A stretch of 64,000 bases of DNA from NCBI GenBank assembly GCA_016946835.1, contig JACVTC010000094.1:522501-586500 (forward strand), read 5' to 3'. Under the pieces are notes generated by a model that did no database searches, had not been told where the DNA came from, and saw only the letters and a program-made list of their open reading frames with translations. The translations under genes and the position numbers were made by a program. Of the stretch, positions 45,814 through 57,002 are shown piece after piece (positions within the stretch are counted from its first letter, which is position 1; each line of letters opens with the position of its first letter). Origin of the DNA: Neocallimastix lanati (nom. inval.) (taxonomy: Eukaryota > Neocallimastigomycota > Neocallimastigomycetes > Neocallimastigales > Neocallimastigaceae).

Positions 45814-48800
45814 TATAAAAATAAAATAGCTTCATTACAATACAAATCTATTCCTAGTAGTACACAAGATTATAATAAGGAAGAAAAAGAAGATGCTTCC
45901 TATACTATTGAAACTCACAAAGAATCCGATAATGAGAATGAGGTAGAATTTATAGTTAGTGCGACAAAAAGGAAGTTGACGACTAACGATGAAACTAGTG
46001 AAAATAATGAAAAGAGACAACGTAAAAATCTCAAAGATAATCCTACCCCTATAACAACTCCTGCAATAAGAAAGATAAAAGAGAAGGAAATAGAAAATAG
46101 AATAATTGTTAAAAATAAAAATCAACTACATCCTTCGATAATGGCGCAGCCTAATATAAATATTGAGAAAGCCAAAGAAAAACAAATTCGGAATAAAGAA
46201 AGAGCTAACTTTGGAAATAACAAGGGAAAAAGGAAGGAAAGGGAGGATAATATTACTATAAGAGAAAAGCAAAGTCTGGATTCTTCAAAACAAAAAAATA
46301 GCATCAGTACTACTAGTGATAAAGTGCATCAACGATTAAATAAATTAATCGATAATGAAAACGATAAAATTATTAAAACAAAACAAATCAATGAAATGGA
46401 AGTTATTGAAGTTCCTGAAAAGCTTAATGACGCAGGTCATGAGAATAGTACATTACAGAAACTCATAGATTTTCCAGAGCCTAAAGAAAAAGCAGCAATT
46501 AGTAGAACGCTTAGGAACATCAAGATGTGTAAGGATCAGGAAGAATATGATGTTATACAAGATTTGAATGAAACCAAGTGTAATATTAGTTTCGGTCAGC
46601 TCCTCAATGTTTCTCCAAAAGTCAGAAGTCAAGTAAGTCAAGGATTAAAATTAGAAAAACCTGAAAAGAAAATAATAGGTGCATTAAACAATACTATTGC
46701 TGCTGCTACTTTGGTAAATAATATTGATCACTCTTATATTAGCAAAAGTAAGGAAACCTCAGAAGAAGATATTGCCATGGTTGATGTAACAGTAGATGAA
46801 ATTCCTGGTAAAGCACTAATTGATTCTTGTAGCAATCTCAATGTTATCATAAAAAAATTTTATGAGAAATTACCTGGAAATTATGAAGAAGTAGGTATTA
46901 GTCGTGGAAGGATACGTTTAGCGACTAAGAATGATGAGTATTCGGAAGGAATCATTGTACGAATACCTGTTAAGATTAATTATTATAAAATGATAGTAGA
47001 TTTTCGTATAATTGATGATGATGACCCATTTTATGATTTGTTGATTAATTTTCAAACTCAAGTAGAACACAATCTTTTTATCCATCCTATAAGATATAGT
47101 TTATGTCAATTTAATTCTCAAGGACTAATCGACGTTATAGCTCCTATTAATAATAATTTCCAAGAAGAAGAAAAATTAGTATGTATAGTAAGGAAAATAC
47201 TTGAAGATGAAGACACAACTAATGAATTAAAGAAACTTGAAGGTCTATCTCCGCAAGAGTATATCCATGATGAAAAATTTTTAGCAAGTCTTTGTAAAGA
47301 TTATAAAGATGTAATAGTAAAATTACTTGAAGAAAACTTGGACATTATAGCGACATCTTCTGAAGAATTAACACCGTCAGACTTGGCCCCTCATAAAATT
47401 AACTTGAAAGCGAACGCAAAACCTGTTAAACAAAGATGTTACAGAGTAACCAAATTTAAATCTGATATTATTAAAGAAGAACTAATTATACTTATTAAGA
47501 AAAAGCTAGTTGTACCATCTTATTCAGAATGGTCTTCACTTGTTGTTGTGGTCCCAAAGGCTAATGGAAAATGGAGATTATGTGTGGACTACCGCAAGGT
47601 GAATGATCTAACCGAAAAAGACTCTTATGCCCTTCCATATATTGACGAGATATTTGACAGTCTAGATGGTGCCAAAATCTTTACTACTATGGATCTATAC
47701 TCAGGTTACCATCAAATCCTAATGGACGAAGAAAGTGTTGAAATAACCAGTTTTACAACCAAATTTGGCAACTATCAATTCAAAGTTATGCCTTTTGGAT
47801 TAACTGGAGCTCCGGCTACCTTCCAACGGGAAATGAATAGAATTTTGTTTCCTTTAATTGGAAAATGTGTTTTCAACTTTATTGATGATATACTTATATA
47901 TTCAAAAACTGTCGAAGAACATATCCAACACATAAAACAGGTATTAGCAATCTTCAAGGAACATAAATTAAAAATTAATATTGAAAAATGTCACTTTATG
48001 CAAACGGAAGTTGAAGTTCTTGGTCACAAGATTTCTACTAAGGGTCTTAGTCCTCAAAATAGTAAAATCGAAGCAATTAAAGCCTGGAAAGAACCCACGA
48101 ATATACATGAGTTAAGATCATTCTTAGGTGCTGTAGGATATTATAGGAACTTTATAAATGAATATGCTCAAACCTCAGCTCCTCTTTGTAAGCTATTAAG
48201 AAAAGGCGTAAAATATAAATGGAATAATGAACAAAAACAAAGTTTTACCAAATTAAAAGAAAAATTAATTAATGCTCCTATTTTAAAATATCCTGATTTC
48301 TCCAAAGAATTCATTATTCGAACAGATGCATCATATGAAGGTATTGGAGGAGTTTTATTGCAGAAAGACGAATCGAAAATAGAACACCCGATTCATTTCA
48401 TTAGCCGTAGTTTAACCAAAGCAGAAAAGAATTATGGAATAACCGATTTGGAAGGAACGGCTTTATATTATTGTATTACTAAATTAAAACCTTATATTAT
48501 GGGAAGCCCCTTTAGAACCATAGTCTTTACAGATCATAAACCTCTACTGGGTTTATTTAATAATAAGGAACCGAATAATGCACGACAAACAAGATGGTGT
48601 TTGACTGCAAGTATGCTAAAAGTGGATATTCGCTATGAGCAAGGTAAAATGAATGTAGTAGCCGACGCTTTATCTAGAATGAAGAACGATAAAGAACAAA
48701 AGGTATTAGCTATAAAAACGATTAAAGATGATGAAAATGATTCACTTTCTAAAGTAACTAAAGAATTTATTGAAGAAAAATTTACAAAGATTGATGGTAT

Positions 48801-49899
48801 AGATTATTTTATAGATGGAAATAATTATAGAAAACTTGTTACCGAAACAAATGAAAAATTAAAATTAATTCTAGAAGCACATCATGTTGGCCATGAAGGT
48901 TATTATAAAACATATCAAAGACTTAGAAAAAGTTACTACTGGAATGATATGGTCAACGATATAAAACGTATAATTTCAAAATGCGAAAAATGTCAGTTAA
49001 ATCGCCCTCAGCCATATCCAGAACCAACCGAAAGCATTCCAACAGAAGTTGAAGGTCCTTTTACTCATCTTGGACTTGATATTATTGGTCCCTTAATAAA
49101 GACTGGTAATAAAAACCAATATATCATTGTTGCGGTAGATTATTTCACAAAGTGGGTGGAGGCTGAACCTACTGAAAATATTACATATAAGGACATCATT
49201 AAGTTTTTAATAAATGTTTTCGCTAGACATGGAGTTCCTCAAGTCATTACAACGGATAATGGCGTTCAATTCACATTGGATATGACTAAAATATTCCTGG
49301 ACTTATATGATGTTTACGTAAAATTTACTACTACCTATCACCCAGAAAGTAAAGGATTGGTTGAAAATAGGAATAAAGAAATTGGTAAATTATTGAGATT
49401 ACTTGGTGAAGAAAATAAAGACTGGGATGAGGTATTACCTTCAGCCTTGTGGGCCCTTAGAACTACAAAGAATTCTGTAACCAAACATTCTAGCTTCGAA
49501 TTAGTTTATGGTCGTGAGGATCAACAGCCTTTCGACATTGCAGCGAGACCTACAAAAGGAGTGAATAAATCCTCGGATGAAATTCTTTTAGAAAAATTTA
49601 TATCACATTATAGGTGGACCATGGAAGCAGCTGAAAATGTAAAGAACGCAAGTAAATATTGGGCCAACCGAAGGGAAGAAAAAAATAGCATGAAAAATTC
49701 CAAAAACATAAGAATCGGTGATTTAGTTCTTGTTCGAAATTTTAGCCGTTCTAAATTAGAACCTTATTTTGTCGGTCCTTTAAAAGTAATAAAAAAACAA
49801 TTTAATACTGTAACACTTGCGGACCCAAATACTATGATTCAAATGAATCGTAATGTTCATTTGAAAAATATAGTAAAGTATAACTCAGCAATAGATTAG
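45787..49899 (+). CDS. pol: Pol of element C (protease, RT, RNase H, integrase)
   Basis: Open from the frameshift site (the region right after it, GSTPYKNKIASL, matches B). Protease-like LIDSCSNLNVI (Asp 46822) again has DSC in place of D-[ST]-G. RT: GKWRLCVDYRKVNDLTEKDS, FKVMPFGLTGAPATFQ, FIDD at 47878-47889. RNase H: IIRTDASYEGIGGVLL (Asp 48325), TDHKPLLGL, ADALSRM. Integrase: H-x3-H/C-x2-C zinc domain, LDIIGPL, TTDNGVQF (Asp 49255), SKGLVENRNKE (Glu 49363, D-35-E), and the GPL-type C-terminal motif. Intact, but output of Gag-Pol depends on passing the gag nonsense codon. Confidence 0.93.
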   Translation, partial: PLKGRGSTPYKNKIASLQYKSIPSSTQDYNKEEKEDASYTIETHKESDNENEVEFIVSATKRKLTTNDETSENNEKRQRKNLKDNPTPITTPAIRKIKEKEIENRIIVKNKNQLHPSIMAQPNINIEKAKEKQIRNKERANFGNNKGKRKEREDNITIREKQSLDSSKQKNSISTTSDKVHQRLNKLIDNENDKIIKTKQINEMEVIEVPEKLNDAGHENSTLQKLIDFPEPKEKAAISRTLRNIKMCKDQEEYDVIQDLNETKCNISFGQLLNVSPKVRSQVSQGLKLEKPEKKIIGALNNTIAAATLVNNIDHSYISKSKETSEEDIAMVDVTVDEIPGKALIDSCSNLNVIIKKFYEKLPGNYEEVGISRGRIRLATKNDEYSEGIIVRIPVKINYYKMIVDFRIIDDDDPFYDLLINFQTQVEHNLFIHPIRYSLCQFNSQGLIDVIAPINNNFQEEEKLVCIVRKILEDEDTTNELKKLEGLSPQEYIHDEKFLASLCKDYKDVIVKLLEENLDIIATSSEELTPSDLAPHKINLKANAKPVKQRCYRVTKFKSDIIKEELIILIKKKLVVPSYSEWSSLVVVVPKANGKWRLCVDYRKVNDLTEKDSYALPYIDEIFDSLDGAKIFTTMDLYSGYHQILMDEESVEITSFTTKFGNYQFKVMPFGLTGAPATFQREMNRILFPLIGKCVFNFIDDILIYSKTVEEHIQHIKQVLAIFKEHKLKINIEKCHFMQTEVEVLGHKISTKGLSPQNSKIEAIKAWKEPTNIHELRSFLGAVGYYRNFINEYAQTSAPLCKLLRKGVKYKWNNEQKQSFTKLKEKLINAPILKYPDFSKEFIIRTDASYEGIGGVLLQKDESKIEHPIHFISRSLTKAEKNYGITDLEGTALYYCITKLKPYIMGSPFRTIVFTDHKPLLGLFNNKEPNNARQTRWCLTASMLKVDIRYEQGKMNVVADALSRMKNDKEQKVLAIKTIKDDENDSLSKVTKEFIEEKFTKIDGIDYFIDGNNYRKLVTETNEKLKLILEAHHVGHEGYYKTYQRLRKSYYWNDMVNDIKRIISKCEKCQLNRPQPYPEPTESIPTEVEGPFTHLGLDIIGPLIKTGNKNQYIIVAVDYFTKWVEAEPTENITYKDIIKFLINVFARHGVPQVITTDNGVQFTLDMTKIFLDLYDVYVKFTTTYHPESKGLVENRNKEIGKLLRLLGEENKDWDEVLPSALWALRTTKNSVTKHSSFELVYGREDQQPFDIAARPTKGVNKSSDEILLEKFISHYRWTMEAAENVKNASKYWANRREEKNSMKNSKNIRIGDLVLVRNFSRSKLEPYFVGPLKVIKKQFNTVTLADPNTMIQMNRNVHLKNIVKYNSAID

Positions 49900-49922
49900 C
49901 TTGAGTCTTAGTGGGGGCATCT

Positions 49923-50763
49923 TGGTAAAGAACGAACATATAATGGATTATTAATTAGAATTTCAACTTACTTTAGAATCCATTATATTATTCTTTACTT
50001 AATATTACTTTACTATATTTTCTATACTAAAATATTTTCTAAATATATATATTTTTTTTTTATATTTTTATTAAAAGTTTCTAAAATATTATCAATAATT
50101 CTATATTTTTATTATTAATATCAATATCTATAATTTAACCTTAAATTTTATTATTTTATTAAAGTGTTTATTATCAATATTAATATTTTATTTTTATTTT
50201 CAAATATATTATTATATTATTATTATATTATATCAATATTAAAATTGTATTCTTTTTAGTATTTTATTTTATTTTTAAATTGATTATTTAATATTTTTAT
50301 TCCCCACAAATAAAATCAAATCTTAATTGATTAATAATAAATATTAAATATATTATAGTTTTTAAATTTATTTTATATAAAATATAAGAATATTATATTA
50401 ATAGTCTTGATTAAAATAACTTTATTTTTCTGTAAAATCTTTTTAAATTTTGTTTGTTTCTTTTCGTATATATTAAATAATTTAGTTTTAGTATATGAAA
50501 AATAATATAAAATTATATAAACAAAATTTATTAAAATAAAAATATTTATGAATTAATTAATTTAAATTAATATAAAATTGAAGTAATTAGTAATAGTAGA
50601 TTATTTTTTTTAAATATGATAACAAAATGTAGAAAGGCTTTACATATTTATTTTTTTTCAAAAAGTATAAATAAGTGAAGTTTTTCAAGAATTAAAATGT
50701 AGACAGAAAAATATCAAAAATAAATAATTAAATAAAAATTCTAATAAAACCCGAACCATAACA
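49923..50763 (+). repeat. 3' LTR of element C (short form)
   Basis: 841 bp, starting TGGTAAAGAACG after AGTGGGGGCATCT (polypurine region). Lacks the 736-bp block. Confidence 0.92.
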
Positions 50764-50767
50764 GATT

Positions 50768-51947
50768 TGATACGGGGTGTCACTAAATACCTTGTATTTC
50801 CTATTAAATACTCTTAATAATAATAAAATAAAATTATTATTAAATATTCTTATTAAAATCTTTTATTAATATCAAATATAATAAAAATTATTATTAAATA
50901 TTCTTATAAATTTCTTTTATTAATATTAAATATAATAAAAATTATTATTAAATATTCTTATAAATTTCCTTTATTAATATTAAATATAATAAAAATTATT
51001 ATTAAATATTCTTATAAAATTCTTTTATTAATATTAAATATAATAAAAATTATTATTAAATATTCTTATTAAAATCTTTTATTAATATCAAATATAATAA
51101 AAATTATTATTAAATATTCTTATTAAAATCTTTTATTAATATTAAATATAATAAAAATTATTAAATATTCTTATTAAAATCTTTTATAATAAAAATTATT
51201 ATTAAATATTCTTATAAAATTCTTTTATTAATATTAAATATAATAAAAATTATTATTAAATATTCTTATTAAAAATTATATAATATTTAAATCATTATTA
51301 ATTCTTATTTTTATATTAAGAATAATAAAAACCTATTTCAATAAATATTTGATATAAAATACAGAATTATAAGTTTCTGTATAATATTTTCTAAACCTTT
51401 GAAATAAACTAAAAATAAATCAAAAATCAAAAATAAATTAAATCTTTATTAAAATTAAAAATGAACTAAAACACAGAATTTCAATAATAAAAAAATGATC
51501 TAAAATACAGAAAATATCAATTCTGTATAATTCTCTCTCTGAATAACAATATCAAGAAGAAGCTACCGCCCGGAATGCCCTTCGTGATACAAGCTCCAAA
51601 TTAATTTTTTTATATTTTAATTTAATAAATGTTATTTTTTTTTTTTTTTAAAAAAAATAATTTAAAATAATAGTTAAAAATTAAAATAAAATAGTTATAA
51701 TAGTTTTTTTTATAAAGAATATATTAATAATAAATAAAATGTATTAAAATAAAAGTATAAAAAGAAGAATAGATTTCTTTCTTTTTAATACTGGGAACAA
51801 ATAATTTTAATTTTAAATTTAAATAAAGAATATTTTAAAATTTAATTTTTTTTCTTGTTTCCAAATTTATTTTTATAGTTATGTGTTAATATTTATTTTT
51901 TTTTTTTTGTTTTGAATATCTTAGTGTTTCAACCCCAGCCCGTATCA
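50768..51947 (+). mobile_element. Solo LTR D
   Basis: TGATACGGG at the start and CCCGTATCA at the end form a perfect 9-bp inverted repeat, as LTR ends do. There is no internal coding region. Left spacer is GATT, right spacer ATTG (51948-51951). Its left side holds a 50-60-bp tandem repeat, and a less biased segment (GCTACCGCCCGGAATGCCC) lies at about 51560. Probably the product of LTR-LTR recombination. Confidence 0.65.
50815..51280. repeat. Minisatellite inside solo LTR D
   Basis: About eight copies of a 50-58-bp unit containing ATTATTATTAAATATTCTTA, then TAAAATCTTTTATTAATATC or ATAAATTTCTTTTATTAATA, then AATATAATAAAA. Confidence 0.85.
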
Positions 51948-51951
51948 ATTG

Positions 51952-52483
51952 TGCTATAGTATTTAAATAAAAATGAAAATTGTCAATAAAATTGTAATAA
52001 AATATAATAAATAATTAATTATATCACAATAATAAATAATAATATAAAATTATTCAAATTTATTTAATTAATTAACAGCCAATAGGATTTAAATTATAGT
52101 AAATTAAAAGTATAAAAAGAAAAATTATTATAAATTTTTTAAAGGGTGGTTTTTTTTGGAGAAAATAGATATACATTAGTTAAGATAAATATATTCGGGG
52201 AATATATTTATTTATAAAATATAATATAGTAATAAGTTAGAAATAAATAGTTAATAAGATTTTTTATAATACTTTATTATAAAATTGTATCACGACATAA
52301 TAAATTAAATAAAATAAAATAAAACGATAAAAATAATTCTTAAAATTCTGTTTTAAAATAAAGTGTGTAGTAATTATATATTTCTATATTAGAATATACT
52401 ATTTTATTTTATACTATCTTGCAAACTCACAAAAATATTGATACTAAAATATTAATAATAAAGATTAATAAAATAACGTATCA
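51952..52483 (+). mobile_element. Probable solo LTR G
   Basis: Starts TGCTATAG after the 4-bp spacer ATTG and ends ACGTATCA, followed by GAT(T). The 3' end matches the TATCA ends of D, E and F. No coding. The 5' boundary rests on the spacer rule and is tentative. Confidence 0.4.
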
Positions 52484-52486
52484 GAT

Positions 52487-53243
52487 TGACAAACGATTCT
52501 ATTATCTTAATTTGAAGTTATTACTTCAAAAGTGATAATAGATGTATCAAGTTTGAATTAATATAAAATTTAATATAAATGAATTTATGTTTATTATTAT
52601 TAATAATTAAGTTATTATTATTCTAGCTTAACACTGAATTGTTATTAATTTTTCAAAATTATACATTTCTTTTGTGTTTAGAATTAATTTTTATTATTAT
52701 ATTTATTAATTTTTATTATTATTTATTAATTTTTTTATTATTATTTATTAATTTTTATTATTATTTATTATTATAATATTTGGTTATTATTTTTTTATTA
52801 CATTTCTAATAACAACGAGAAATTAATTTTATAAAATATTTACAAGTATTTATATTTTTACAATAATTTAAAGTATTTACAATTTTTAATAATAAAATAA
52901 TTAAGAATAATTATATTTATAAAAATAAACAATAAAATAAACAAATAAACAATTAATACAAGAATTATTATAAACAAAGAATTCAAAATAATAAAAAAAG
53001 AGAAAATTGTTTACAAACTATTTACTTTTAATTAAAATGAGAAATTAATTAACATTAATATTTCATTATTTTAAAAATTAAAATAGAATTAAAGTATAAT
53101 TTCGAGTTTTAGAATTTGATTAAAATAAATTTTTTTATTATGATTTTAATTTCAAATTTTAATTTATTAATTTGTTGTTGAATAGGTTAGATATTATTCA
53201 AGCTTTCTAATAATTTTATGCTTAAGAATTCCAATCTGTATCA
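52487..53243 (+). mobile_element. Probable solo LTR H
   Basis: Starts TGACAAACG after GAT and ends AATCTGTATCA, followed by CGAT. AT-rich, non-coding, with ATT repeats near 52680-52790. Boundaries are inferred from TG...CA ends and the short spacers. Confidence 0.4.
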
Positions 53244-53248
53244 CGATT

Positions 53249-54552
53249 TGTGTAATAATTCTATTAAGAACTAACTCAAAATAGAATTATTAACTACAAC
53301 TTAACGACTAATTCATTAAGTTGAGAAAATAAAATAAAATAAATTTTTTTACCTTTAATGTAGAGTTTATTATAAAATTAATTATAATAATAACACAAAA
53401 TGTAAGAGAAGAATTGTTTGTATAAATTGATCTTAAAAATATGTTTTTGAATAAAATATTTTTATTAATTTATTAAAGTTAAAAATATAAAAATGTTACT
53501 ATTATAACTATGTTTTTTTATAATAATAACTCTTGATTTCTCAAAGAGAACTCAAGAGCCTTATTTATATTTTTTTATGAAAATAAGGTTAAATAAGAAA
53601 GGGTTTTCTAATCTTAACAAATCTCTTATCTAGGAAAAGATTAGATAGAAAAACCTAGATAAGTTTTCGATCGATATTCTATCCATATCGATCATCGCAT
53701 TAATTAAGTAAAACCGATTACTTCTAAAAAGTAATTGGAAAAAATCTTAATTAACCGATTTTCTAATCTAATCTAATGATCGAAAATAAAAGAATAAAAT
53801 AATAAAAGATATTTCGATCATATAATTTATCCTTATATTAAAAATATAAAATTAAATAGTTAATAAAATACAGAATACATTATAAAATACAGAATAAAAT
53901 ACAATACAAAATACATTAGTTACAGTAGAGAATTTAACATATTGTAAATATATTATTTAAAATTAATTAAATAAATTTTGTTAAATTAATGAATATTTAA
54001 AATTAAATTAAATAAATTTAATAAATATTATATGTAATTAAATAAAGTTATAGTTATAATAACTTAACTAAGAAAATATAATTATTTGTTAGCAAATAAT
54101 TATAGATTCTTACAATTTGTTACGAAACAATACTATATATTAATAATTTTTAAAGTCAGAAAAATATTATCTCATATTTTATATTTTTATTATTAAATTT
54201 ATTATTTTATATTTTATATTTTTATTATTAAATTTAATATATATTTATATATATAATTATGTTATATTAAGAATAATATTAAAAATGATTAATTAGAAAA
54301 ATATTTTTAACCAATTAAATTTATATATTGAACTATAAAAAGACAAATGTAAAAGAAATAATTTTAAAAACTCTCTCTTAAAAATTTTAGAAGAAATAAA
54401 ACAATAAAAATAACAGCAAGTTTTAAGAAGTGTTGGTTTTGATTATGTTTGTGTTATTTGTTGTTCTTGGTTTATTTTTAGGAGTTATAAATATTAATTG
54501 TTATGAATATACAGTTCAGAATTATTAAATAATATTTTAAAATCCTGTGCCA
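53249..54552 (+). mobile_element. Probable LTR or LTR fragment I, with hairpin chain
   Basis: Starts TGTGTAATAATTC after CGATT and ends CCTGTGCCA, followed by CGAT and element B2. At 1.3 kb it is longer than the other solo LTRs and may include leader sequence. It carries a chain of exact hairpins at 53530-53754. No coding frame. Confidence 0.38.
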
Positions 54553-54556
54553 CGAT

Positions 54557-55405
54557 TGATAAGAATGTACTAAATAATGCATTCTTAATTAAATCTACGA
54601 TTTATTTCTAATACATTATGTGTACATTGTTATTTTTGTACTTTAATAAATTTTTAAATCCAAAGATCAAAAATTAAATCAAAAATTATATTAAACTTTA
54701 TATTTTTATATTAAATCTTATATTAATAGTAATATTTTTATATATTTAAAACTTATATTAGCAATATTAATAATAAATCTTATTTTTTTTTTTATATTAA
54801 TAATGAAAATTTGTATTAATAATATTTTTATATACTGATAATTAAAAATTTATATATTATATTTTAACTTTTATTATAAAATTTTATATCGAAATGTTTT
54901 ATTTTATATTGAAAAATATTTTATTTTATTAAAAACCTTTATATTAGAATAGTATTTTTATTTTTATTTGAATATTTTAACAGATTGTAATAAAAATTAT
55001 AGCCAATTAAATAAATTCTTATTATTAATATTTTAGATATTTTAAAAAAAAAACAAAACAAAAAAAAAAAAAAAAAAAAAAAAATGTTTTATTAATATTA
55101 TAAATGTATTTTATTTATATTGTTATAATTAAATTTTATATAATTGATTATAAAATTCAATTTAAATTTAATAGTTTTTATAAAAAAAAAAAAAAAATAA
55201 ATAAAATGTAATTTAGTGGCAAGAACAACTTTTATGCCTTGAAAAAAGTATAAATAGTTGTAAATTTTGCTACCAATTTTTAAAAATCATCAAATAAAAT
55301 CATAAAATAAATTTAATAAAATAAATAAATAAAAAAAATAATAAACAAATAAATAAAATTTGTGTTTCTTACTTTATTTTTATTTAATTCTCTAAAACCT
55401 TAACA
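54557..55405 (+). repeat. 5' LTR of element B2
   Basis: Same ends as B (TGATAAG...CTTAACA). TATA box TATAAATAG at 55249-55257. PBS TGGTGGAGATATCGGGG follows at 55412. Confidence 0.93.
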
Positions 55406-55504
55406 TTTATATGGTGGAGATATCGGGGAATTAAATAGAAATAATAGTAAATAACATAGATTTTTTTTTTAATTTTTTTTTTTTTTTTTTATTTTATATT
55501 GATA

Positions 55505-55857
55505 AACAAGTAAGTCGTTAATCCTTTGATTAACCTATGGCGCTTGTTTGATATATATAAAAAAAAAATTTTTTAAATAAGTAAAATTAAGATTATAAAA
55601 AAACAAATTTTGTAAAATTATAACAAGGAGCGGATAGAGCTCATGCACAGTGTATTCTCAGATAGCAACAAATTAACTCTATTCATAGTAGGTTATTGAA
55701 TAGTAGTTAATTTGGAGATTAATTGGAAAGTAGACGAAGGTATTTGGTTACCGACCCGGTAATAATAGTTCAGCCTTCAACGTTTCAACACACGAAGGTG
55801 CGGGTACTTTCCAAGCACTGGCGAATAAGGAGCTTACGTCACCGAAGGCGTAAGATT
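55505..55857 (+). ncRNA. Structured leader domains of element B2
   Basis: Copy of the B leader stem-loop and GC-richer domain, including GGAAAGTA/TACTTTCC and CTTACG/CGTAAG. Stems are unchanged while the adjacent A/T tracts differ in length from B. Confidence 0.55.
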
Positions 55858-56105
55858 GTTTTTTTATATATATATTTTTTTTACTTTTCTTTGTGCTAGT
55901 TATAAGGCACTATATTATATAAAGTATCAGATTTTGGCTAACTTTGCCATTTAATTTTTTTTTTATTTTTCTTATTGCTGGTACTTTATTTGTTATATAA
56001 TTCCTGTAATAGAATCTTAATTTACTTTGAAAATATTGTGTTTTTAGTTAATTTTTATTAGTTAATAAAAATATTATTGAATACTTTTAAAATTTATTTT
56101 TATTC

Positions 56106-56262
56106 CGTACATAGATTATCGGATTAAGTTTATCCTACATAGTAATTGGGCTAGTGGGCTCTGAACTGCTATATTTTATATTGAATATAGTAATCGTGGC
56201 ATATGCGTAGCATGACACCATTAGGTAAGCTGCACGTCAGACAGTGTGTACTATCAGATTGT
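56106..56262 (+). ncRNA. Conserved leader RNA domain, element B2
   Basis: Nearly identical to B 34561-34715. The differences (CACACGCGTGG in B, CATATGCGTAG here) fall outside the two conserved hairpins. Confidence 0.65.
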
Positions 56263-56434
56263 ACGACAATAAAGATTATTTTTTTTGTATTTAATAATTA
56301 TAATTAATTAATAATTTTATTAGCTATAACAATACAATATTTATCGTTTAAAAAGAAAAATTTTTGAAAGGTGAAAATAATAAATAAAACTTTGCTTCTA
56401 AATTTATTACTACAAATATACTAAATTACAAAAT

Positions 56435-56834
56435 TCAAGTGGTCGATAAAGATTTCGAGCTTGAAAAATATTCTATCAAGTGGTCGATAAAGATTTCGAG
56501 CTTGAAAAATATTCTATCAAGTGGTCGATAAAGATTTCGAGCTTGAAAAATATTCTATTAAGTTGTCGATAAAGATTTCGAACTTAAAATTATTCTATTA
56601 AGTTGTCGATAAAGATTTCGAACTTAAAATTATTCTATTAAGTTGTCGATAAAGATTTCGAACTTAAAATTATTCTATTGAGTTGTCGATAAAGATTTCG
56701 AACTTAAAATTATTCTATTGAGTTGTCGATAAAGATTTCGAACTTAAAAATTATTCTTAATAAAGTGGTCGAAAAGAACCTCGTGCTTTATAATTTCTAC
56801 TAAGTTGTCGATAAGGATTTCGAGCTTATATCTA
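56435..56834 (+). repeat. Tandem hairpin repeats before gag, element B2 (10 units)
   Basis: Eight good 40-bp units (three with GGTCGATAAAGATTTCGAGC, five with GTTGTCGATAAAGATTTCGA), one diverged and one final unit. It is doubled relative to B, and the expansion keeps the self-complementary core of each unit. Confidence 0.88.
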
Positions 56835-57002
56835 CTAAAGAAAGGAAATAAAATTATTATTTTCAAAAGTTACTAAAATATATTGTTTTAAAAATTGATT
56901 CGATATTAAATTACCTATTAAATTATATTTTTAAAGTTGTATTTCCAAATTTATTCTTATTTAATCACCTCATTAATATACAACAAGAAATATTTAAACA
57001 AA

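Larger units (their letters stand above)
41011..50763 (+). mobile_element. Element C: Ty3/gypsy LTR retrotransposon with broken gag
   Basis: Flanked by an exact 4-bp target duplication GATT (41007-41010; 50764-50767). The 5' LTR 41011-42591 (1581 bp) and 3' LTR 49923-50763 (841 bp) are the same sequence except for a 736-bp block present only in the 5' copy. Internal: PBS 42599, a 2.3-kb leader, gag with one in-frame stop, a frameshift cassette and open pol. It is related to B in proteins but diverged in LTR and most of the leader. Confidence 0.95.
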
